DNA of 7,966 nucleotides from Candidatus Omnitrophota bacterium (GTDB taxonomy: Bacteria > Omnitrophota > Gorgyraeia > Gygaellales > Profunditerraquicolaceae). The notes below the pieces were generated by a model. The model worked only from the letters and a program-made list of their open reading frames with translations. It made no database searches and was not told where the DNA came from. Shown here piece by piece: positions 1-4,384 of this stretch. Each line of letters starts with the position of its first letter. Position 1 is the stretch's first letter. The position numbers and the translations under genes were made by a program. The DNA is taken from the NCBI GenBank assembly GCA_028715095.1, contig JAQUSM010000042.1, positions 1 to 7,966 of the forward strand, written 5' to 3'.

Positions 1-2
1 AA

Positions 3-611
3 TTAGGGGTGCTTTCGATATTCAAGCCAAGTGTATCCGAAAAACAGAGAAGGATAAAGAACATATTCCTGGCAAATGTCGATCCGGATATCCAGGAGCA
101 TCTTTTGCGCAAGATGCACAACCCTAAATTAGTTGGATTGGATAGTATGAACTATTGGATTAATAATAAACGCAGGGAGTTGATCAAGCTGCTTAAGCAT
201 ATAGATATTTATGTGGCTAACGACCAGGAAGCGGCCGCATTAAGCGGGGAAAATAATATAATTAAAGCGGCAAAAGCTCTCAGGGGCTATGGAGCCAAGA
301 TGGTGCTGATTAAAAAAGGTGAAAACGGGGTTTTGTTTTATAGCGATAAGTTCATTTTCTCTCTTCCGGCCTATCCGGTTGAGAAAGTAATTGATCCTAC
401 GGGCGCAGGCGATACCTTTGCCGGAGGGTTTATGGGTTATCTGGCTAAAGCAGGCAAAATCAACCCTTTAACTTTAAAAAAAGCGCTGGCTTATGGGACA
501 GTGGCGGCGTCTTTTAATATTGAAGATTTCGGATTGGACAGGACCAGAAAACTTAAGCCGCAGGATTTAGAGAAACGCTTAAATAAATTCAAGGATTGCT
601 TCTTGTTTTAG
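3..611 (+). CDS. PfkB-family carbohydrate/nucleoside kinase, 5'-truncated by the window edge
   Basis: C-terminal part of a ribokinase/PfkB-type kinase, which phosphorylates a sugar or nucleoside hydroxyl with ATP in the cytoplasm. The frame is open to the left edge (first whole codon at 3), so the GTG at 9 is probably internal and the true start is upstream. Visible are an N-x-x-E motif (NDQE, about 219-230), which in the family helps position Mg and phosphate, and the second PfkB signature DPTGAGDTFAGGF at 393-431, with the catalytic base Asp of GAGD at 411-413. About 200 of the usual 300 or so residues are present; the missing N-terminus holds most of the substrate lid, so specificity cannot be read. 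The tail after the signature is typical of the family. The gene ends 45 nt before the next one. Family assignment is secure; substrate is unknown. Confidence 0.93.
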   Translation, partial: LGVLSIFKPSVSEKQRRIKNIFLANVDPDIQEHLLRKMHNPKLVGLDSMNYWINNKRRELIKLLKHIDIYVANDQEAAALSGENNIIKAAKALRGYGAKMVLIKKGENGVLFYSDKFIFSLPAYPVEKVIDPTGAGDTFAGGFMGYLAKAGKINPLTLKKALAYGTVAASFNIEDFGLDRTRKLKPQDLEKRLNKFKDCFLF

Positions 612-656
612 TTTTATCAAAGGCAGGGTTGCCCCATACGGAAAAGGAGAGAAGCC

Positions 657-1109
657 ATGTTAGAAGAGAAGATTCTTAATGATTATAAAGAAGCAATGAA
701 AGCCAGGGATACTTTAAAAAGTTCAACCTTAAGCTTTCTGCGCGCGGATATGTTGAATCAGGCAACCGCCAAGAAAAAGGATAAACTTGATGACCCGGAG
801 ATCATAGTTGTAATTAAGAAACAGATCAAGCAACGCCAGGATTCTATCGAGCAGTTCACTAAAGGCAACCGTCTTGAGATGGCGGAAAAAGAGAAGAAGG
901 AGTTAGAGATACTTAAAGTTTATTTACCTGCTGAGTTGTCGGCTGAAGAGATAAAGGCTCTGATTGAAGAGGCAGTTGTTTCAACAGGCGCCAGCGGTAT
1001 AAAAGATATGGGCAAGCTGATGAAAGAATTGACCGTTAAGATTGCCGGCAGAGCCGACGGCAAGTTAGTCAGCGATCTGGTAAGGCAGAGGCTGAGCAAT
1101 CCTTCCTAA
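657..1109 (+). CDS. yqeY: GatB/YqeY domain protein
   Basis: A 150-residue stand-alone YqeY protein, related to the tRNA-binding tail domain of GatB, the amidotransferase subunit. The cellular role of stand-alone YqeY is not established; a tRNA or translation link is inferred from the GatB homology. Features typical of the family are an N-terminal helical part with KKQIKQRQDSIEQF (residues 54-67), the central ELEILKVYLPAELS (82-95), and the C-terminal DMGKLM...AGRADGK block (117-136). The length matches the usual 145-155 residues, so the gene looks complete. The start at 657 is supported by AAGGAGAG about 7 nt upstream. It lies 45 nt after the kinase and 14 nt before the transporter, so the three may be co-transcribed. 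The common rpsU neighbour of yqeY is not seen here. Confidence 0.93.
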   Translation: MLEEKILNDYKEAMKARDTLKSSTLSFLRADMLNQATAKKKDKLDDPEIIVVIKKQIKQRQDSIEQFTKGNRLEMAEKEKKELEILKVYLPAELSAEEIKALIEEAVVSTGASGIKDMGKLMKELTVKIAGRADGKLVSDLVRQRLSNPS

Positions 1110-1123
1110 AAGAAAGTCCTGAA

Positions 1124-2317
1124 ATGTTTTCTTCATTAAAAGTAAAATACTTCCGTATTTATTGGCTGGGGATGTTTATTTCCCTGATTGGAACTAACAT
1201 GCAATTTGTGGCGCAGGGATGGCTGGTTTTTCAGTTGACTAACTCCGCGTTTCTTTTAGGGGTAGTTGGTTTCTTAGGCGCCATACCCGTATTTGTACTT
1301 TCTCTGTTCGGAGGAGTTTTAGCCGACAGGGTAAATAAGAGGAGCATTCTTTTCTTTACCCAGATAGCCTTTATGTTCCTGGCTTTCTTATTGGCAGTCT
1401 TAACCCAGTTTCGGCTTATCAGGCCGCAACAGATCATGCTTATTGCTTTGCTCAACGGGATAATCATGGCATTTGATGCCCCGGCCAGGCAGTCAATAGT
1501 AGTGGAGTTGGTGGGGAAAAAACATCTTTTTAACGCTATTACCTTAAACTCAGTGGCTTTTAACTCTTCGCGGATTATCGGGCCGGCAATCGCGGGAGTA
1601 TTGATATCGATAATTGGGATGAGCGGCTGTTTTTATTTAAACGGGGTAAGTTTCCTGGCAGTTATTGCCGCGCTCTTTTGGATTAAACTGGGTGGGAGTA
1701 TGGCGCGGAATAATAATTCCGCGTTCAAAGATCTTAAAAAGGGGCTTGTTTTCATCAGCTGCAACCGCTCTATGCTGGGGCTGCTAAGCCTGGTATCGGT
1801 GATGAGCCTTTTTGGTATTTCTTATATTATGCTTATGCCGGTTTTTGCCAGTAATGTGCTTCACGTCGGAGTCAGGGGGCTGGGGGTGTTAATGTCAAGC
1901 ATAGGCTTGGGAGCCTTAATCGGATCTTTGATTTTAGCCCGCCTGGGTGATTTTAAACACAAGGGCAAGCTGTTAACCTGGTCGGTATTTTTATTTTCCC
2001 TTTTGCTGATTAATTTTTCTCTATCCAAAAGCTATATTTGGTCAGTTGTTTCGTTGATTTTATTAGGAAGCGTAAGTCTTCCGGCTACCGCCGTAATCAA
2101 TACCTTGCTTCAGGTTAATGTGCCGGATGAATTCCGCGGCAGGGTAATGGGGCTTTTTATGATTACCTTTGCCGGAATCATGCCATTCGGCAGTTTAATC
2201 TCCGGAAGCCTGGCGCAGGCAATGGGGATTTCCGCGGCCTTATTTCTATGCGGCCTGATTTGCCTTATATTGTTTACGTTGATTAATTTATTGTTACCGG
2301 ATTTAAAATATTTATAG
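1124..2317 (+). CDS. MFS transporter, exporter (DHA3/EntS-like) type
   Basis: A 397-residue inner-membrane carrier of the major facilitator superfamily with about 12 hydrophobic segments. The loop between TM2 and TM3 carries motif A, GGVLADRVNKR (residues 63-73, Asp68). A weaker counterpart, LARLGDFKHKGK (271-282), sits at the equivalent place in the second half. FDAPARQS (117-124), SRIIGPAIAG (149-158) and DEFRGRVMG (335-343) are typical of the exporter branch that includes EntS and macrolide or multidrug pumps, so proton-driven efflux of a small molecule is the likely role; the substrate cannot be read. The start at 1124 fits the N-terminal pattern (a short basic stretch, then YFRIYWLG before TM1), but the ribosome site is weak (AGAAAG), so translation may be coupled to yqeY, which ends 14 nt upstream. 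It is followed by the palindromic repeat array and no classical terminator. Confidence 0.9.
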   Translation: MFSSLKVKYFRIYWLGMFISLIGTNMQFVAQGWLVFQLTNSAFLLGVVGFLGAIPVFVLSLFGGVLADRVNKRSILFFTQIAFMFLAFLLAVLTQFRLIRPQQIMLIALLNGIIMAFDAPARQSIVVELVGKKHLFNAITLNSVAFNSSRIIGPAIAGVLISIIGMSGCFYLNGVSFLAVIAALFWIKLGGSMARNNNSAFKDLKKGLVFISCNRSMLGLLSLVSVMSLFGISYIMLMPVFASNVLHVGVRGLGVLMSSIGLGALIGSLILARLGDFKHKGKLLTWSVFLFSLLLINFSLSKSYIWSVVSLILLGSVSLPATAVINTLLQVNVPDEFRGRVMGLFMITFAGIMPFGSLISGSLAQAMGISAALFLCGLICLILFTLINLLLPDLKYL

Positions 2318-2328
2318 CAAGAAAGATT

Positions 2329-2502
2329 AAGGTGCTTGCCCTTGCTCGCTTACGCTGGCAAGGATTTCGCTGGATAAGAAATATAAGGTGCTTACCCTGC
2401 CTCGTAAACTCGGCAGGACTGCGCTGTATAAAAACTATAAGGTGCTTGCCCTTGCTCGCTTACGCTGGCAAGGATTTCGCTGGATAATAAATATAAGGTG
2501 CT
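2329..2502. repeat. Tandem array of a 54-56 bp palindromic repeat (3 copies plus an 8-nt fourth start)
   Basis: Copies lie at 2329-2384, 2385-2438 and 2439-2494; each begins AAGGTGCTT and ends in an A/T-rich TATAAG/TATAAA-like tail. AAGGTGCT at 2495-2502 starts a fourth copy that stops. Copies 1 and 3 differ at one base in 56; copy 2 is much more diverged. Each can fold: CCTTGC/GCAAGG in copies 1 (2340-2345 with 2358-2363) and 3 (2450-2455 with 2468-2473), and CCTGCC/GGCAGG in copy 2 (2396-2401 with 2412-2417). The stem start is at the same offset in all copies. Unit lengths of 56, 54 and 56 argue against coding. There is no T-run after the stems, so this is not a classical terminator. It resembles REP-like intergenic elements; function is unknown. 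Confidence 0.85.
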
Positions 2503-2512
2503 CAAATTTTAT

Positions 2513-2540
2513 TTGCTTTATTTAGATATTTTGCTAAAAT
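2513..2540 (+). promoter_or_regulatory. Likely sigma70-type promoter for the peptidoglycan-binding lipoprotein gene
   Basis: TAAAAT at 2535-2540 differs from the TATAAT consensus at one base and is preceded by TGC (2532-2534), an extended -10. A weak -35, TTGCTT (2513-2518), lies 16 bp upstream. The region is A/T-rich and sits just after the repeat array, 94 nt before the lipoprotein start. Transcription would begin near 2547, giving a leader of about 87 nt that includes the orphan Shine-Dalgarno sequence. The call rests on sequence match only. Confidence 0.5.
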
Positions 2541-2550
2541 TAAAATTAGT

Positions 2551-2560
2551 AAGGAGGTGA
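2551..2560 (+). promoter_or_regulatory. Orphan Shine-Dalgarno sequence (AAGGAGGTGA) in the lipoprotein leader
   Basis: This 10-nt stretch is the full complement of the usual bacterial 16S rRNA 3' end (TCACCTCCTT), but no ATG, GTG or TTG follows at a usable distance; the nearest ATG (2589) reads only two codons. The lipoprotein has its own closer site, GAGGAG at 2621-2626, 7 nt before ATG 2634. The sequence could be a ribosome standby site, the remnant of a lost leader gene, or chance. Confidence 0.4.
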
Positions 2561-2633
2561 AACCAGCCTAATATTCCAAAACCAGAAAATGTCATAATAA
2601 TAATTCCAATAAATTTTAGAGAGGAGAGATGAA

Positions 2634-3080
2634 ATGAAAAGGTTTTTAAGTTTTACGTTCATAGTTTTGATGTTGGCGGCGTTATCCGGTTGCGCTAAAA
2701 AACAAGAAGCCGAAGATCTGCAGCCCATAACTTTAGAATCATTAAATGTAGCCAACAGCCCCGCTCAAGGAACTCCGGATTTAAAGACTCAGGAAGCTAA
2801 TCTTCCGGTTGTTCCGGTAGCTACCGCTCCGGCCAAAGAATTAGTGCCTTTACCTCCTCAGGGGCCTTATAAACCAACGGGCATTGAAATTCAGACTGCT
2901 TTAAAGAACGCGGGTTTTTATTCCGGGAATATTGATGGCAAGATTGGGCCTAAGAGTAAAAAGGCGATTGAGGATTTCCAGAGCGCAAATAGCTTAAAGG
3001 TTGACGGGAAAGTCGGCGCCAAGACCTGGGAGGCATTAGCTAAATATTTAAGTATTACATCAAGCTCAAATAAAAGGTAA
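2634..3080 (+). CDS. Lipoprotein with C-terminal peptidoglycan-binding (PG_binding_1) domain
   Basis: A 148-residue envelope protein. Residues 1-20 are a lipoprotein signal (MKR, a hydrophobic core, lipobox LSGC with Cys20 as the lipid-carrying residue). A Pro/Ala/Val-rich, probably unstructured linker follows (about 41-82). Residues 83-139 form a PG_binding_1 repeat with the usual pattern: IQTALKNAGFYSG, DGKIGPKSKKAIEDFQ and DGKVGAKTWEAL. Such domains bind cell-wall peptide stems, so the protein probably tethers an envelope membrane to peptidoglycan. No catalytic domain is present. Ala21-Lys22 after the Cys lacks the Asp that retains E. coli lipoproteins in the inner membrane, which suggests the outer membrane by analogy. 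The start is set by GAGGAG 7 nt upstream; an ATG at 2629 opens a two-codon reading frame whose TGA overlaps this ATG. It has its own promoter and terminator, so it appears monocistronic. Confidence 0.9.
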   Translation: MKRFLSFTFIVLMLAALSGCAKKQEAEDLQPITLESLNVANSPAQGTPDLKTQEANLPVVPVATAPAKELVPLPPQGPYKPTGIEIQTALKNAGFYSGNIDGKIGPKSKKAIEDFQSANSLKVDGKVGAKTWEALAKYLSITSSSNKR

Positions 3081-3102
3081 CTATAAAATTTTTCATTCTG
3101 TC

Positions 3103-3142
3103 AAAAAAGAATCCCGACAATTTCTGTTGGGATTCTTTTTTT
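3103..3142 (+). terminator. Strong intrinsic terminator after the lipoprotein gene
   Basis: The arm 3103-3119 pairs with 3125-3141 to form a 17-bp stem (one G-T wobble) around a 5-nt loop (3120-3124), ending in a run of seven T at 3136-3142. The core AGAATCCC/GGGATTCT is perfect. The A-run before the stem makes it symmetrical, so it could also stop transcription from the other strand, although no minus-strand gene is seen. Its 3' arm contains the -35 of the next promoter. Confidence 0.93.
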
Positions 3143-3155
3143 GCAGTGCTATAAT
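3127..3155 (+). promoter_or_regulatory. Promoter of the GH1/phospholipase gene cluster, embedded in the terminator
   Basis: A perfect -10, TATAAT (3150-3155), is preceded by TGC (3147-3149), an extended -10. A -35 match, TTGGGA (3127-3132, 4 of 6 with TTGACA), lies exactly 17 bp upstream inside the terminator's 3' arm. The expected transcript start is about 3162-3164, only 2-4 nt before the ATG at 3166, so the message would be nearly leaderless. The match is strong; the start site is inferred. Confidence 0.75.
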
Positions 3156-3165
3156 ATAAGCCAAT

Positions 3166-4383
3166 ATGGATAAATTCCCGCATAGTTTTCTTTGGGGCGC
3201 TTCGACTTCAGCTCATCAGGTTGAAGGCGGCAATATACATAATGATTGGTGGTTTGCCGAACAGAGCGGTGCTTTAAGGGAAGCTTCAAACCAAGCCTGC
3301 CGGCATTATGAACTTTATGCGCAAGATTTTGAAATAGCTAAAGAGTTGAGCCATAATTGCCACCGTTTTTCAATTGAGTGGAGCCGCATTGAGCCGCAAG
3401 AAGGTGTGTTCCAGGATTCTGAGATTGAGCATTACCGTAAGGTTATTGCCGAGCTGAAAATCCGGGGAATTGAGCCGGTAGTTACTTTGCATCATTTTAC
3501 CAACCCCGAATGGTTCAGCCAAAGAGGCGGCTGGGTTAACCATGGTCTCCAAAGGTATTTTTTGCGTTTTGTTGAAAGGATAGTTAAAGAATTTTCCGGA
3601 GCAGTAAAGTTCTGGGTAACCATAAACGAACCGTTGGTTTATTCTTCGCATTCTTATTTATTGGGCGTCTGGCCTCCCAAGGAGTGTTCTTTGTTTAAGA
3701 CCGCCAAGGTTACCTTGAATCTGGCGCAGGCGCATATTCAGGCATACCGGGTTATACATAAAATTTATCAGGATAAGAAATTAGACAGGCCGATGGTCAG
3801 TATCGCGGCTAATTTACAGGCATTTGAGCTTTGCCGGCCGACACTGAAAAACAAACTGGCTGTGTACCTGAGGCATAAATTATACAACCTTTATTTTATC
3901 GAAATACTCTTGCGGAATAAAACCCTGGATTATATCGGGATAAATTATTATGGCAGGAACCTTGTGGATGTGGAGAATTGGGGGATAAGGCACTTATTGC
4001 TGGATACCTGTAAATATAACCACTTTCCCCTAAGAAAGAATTCTTTAGGCTGGGATATTTATCCGCAAGGGCTCTACAAGCTGCTTATTTCTCTTAAGAA
4101 ATATAATTTACCTGTTTTAATTACCGAAAACGGGATATGCACTGAAGATGATAATTTAAGATGGGATTATATCCGGGAACATCTGGAGCAGCTGCATAAG
4201 TCCATGCAAGAGGGGGTTAAGGTTTTAGGTTATATTTACTGGTCGCTGATTGATAATTTTGAATGGGATAAAGGATTTGTTCCGCGTTTTGGCCTGGTGC
4301 ATATAAACTATCAGGATCAGAAACGTACAATCAGGTCAAGCGCAAGAAAGCTTGCGGAAGTTTCCAAGAACGGCATGATTTAA
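3166..4383 (+). CDS. Glycoside hydrolase family 1 (beta-glucosidase/beta-galactosidase type)
   Basis: A 405-residue retaining beta-glycosidase of GH1 that removes non-reducing-end glucose, galactose or similar sugars. The N-terminus MDKFPHSFLWGASTSAHQVEGG is the family opening (Gln18 in the -1 subsite). TINEP carries the acid/base Glu155, and LITENG the nucleophile Glu321. LHHF (His109/His110) and NFEWDKG (Glu366, Trp367) complete the sugar site; Glu366-Trp367 favours free rather than 6-phosphorylated sugars. No signal peptide, so it is cytoplasmic. It is shorter than the usual 440-470 residues, mainly between about 205 and 255, before YIGINYYG, but all catalytic elements remain. An in-frame TAA (3157-3159) forces the start at 3166, where no ribosome site exists and the promoter sits just upstream. 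The stop is one base before the next ATG, implying coupling. Exact substrate is not readable. Confidence 0.93.
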   Translation: MDKFPHSFLWGASTSAHQVEGGNIHNDWWFAEQSGALREASNQACRHYELYAQDFEIAKELSHNCHRFSIEWSRIEPQEGVFQDSEIEHYRKVIAELKIRGIEPVVTLHHFTNPEWFSQRGGWVNHGLQRYFLRFVERIVKEFSGAVKFWVTINEPLVYSSHSYLLGVWPPKECSLFKTAKVTLNLAQAHIQAYRVIHKIYQDKKLDRPMVSIAANLQAFELCRPTLKNKLAVYLRHKLYNLYFIEILLRNKTLDYIGINYYGRNLVDVENWGIRHLLLDTCKYNHFPLRKNSLGWDIYPQGLYKLLISLKKYNLPVLITENGICTEDDNLRWDYIREHLEQLHKSMQEGVKVLGYIYWSLIDNFEWDKGFVPRFGLVHINYQDQKRTIRSSARKLAEVSKNGMI

Positions 4384-4384
4384 G

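Larger units (their letters stand above)
2318..2633. other. Intergenic region of 316 nt: repeat array, promoter and leader
   Basis: No gene is supported on either strand. From left to right it holds the palindromic repeat array (2329-2502), an A/T-rich promoter region (2513-2540), the orphan Shine-Dalgarno sequence (2551-2560), an A/T-rich stretch with the imperfect direct repeat ATATTCCAA / ATAATTCCAAT (2571-2611), and the working ribosome site GAGGAG (2621-2626). Confidence 0.8.

Noticed and set aside
9..611. Taking the GTG at 9 as the true start of the kinase
   Set aside because: The frame is open to the window edge, and the protein would lack the N-terminal third of a PfkB kinase; truncation by the window is the simpler reading.
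618..640. Small hairpin GGCA/TGCC before yqeY
   Set aside because: A four-base-pair stem with no T-run is within chance expectation.
2340..2473. Repeat hairpins as a classical intrinsic terminator of the MFS gene
   Set aside because: No T-run follows any of the stems, and the stems are only 6 bp with 10-12 nt loops.
2329..2502. CRISPR array
   Set aside because: The units abut with no unique spacers, are 54-56 bp long and mutually similar over their whole length, and no cas gene is present.
2546..2755. 69-codon open frame on the minus strand across the leader and lipoprotein start
   Set aside because: It overlaps the promoter, ribosome site and signal peptide of the + strand gene, and has no motif.
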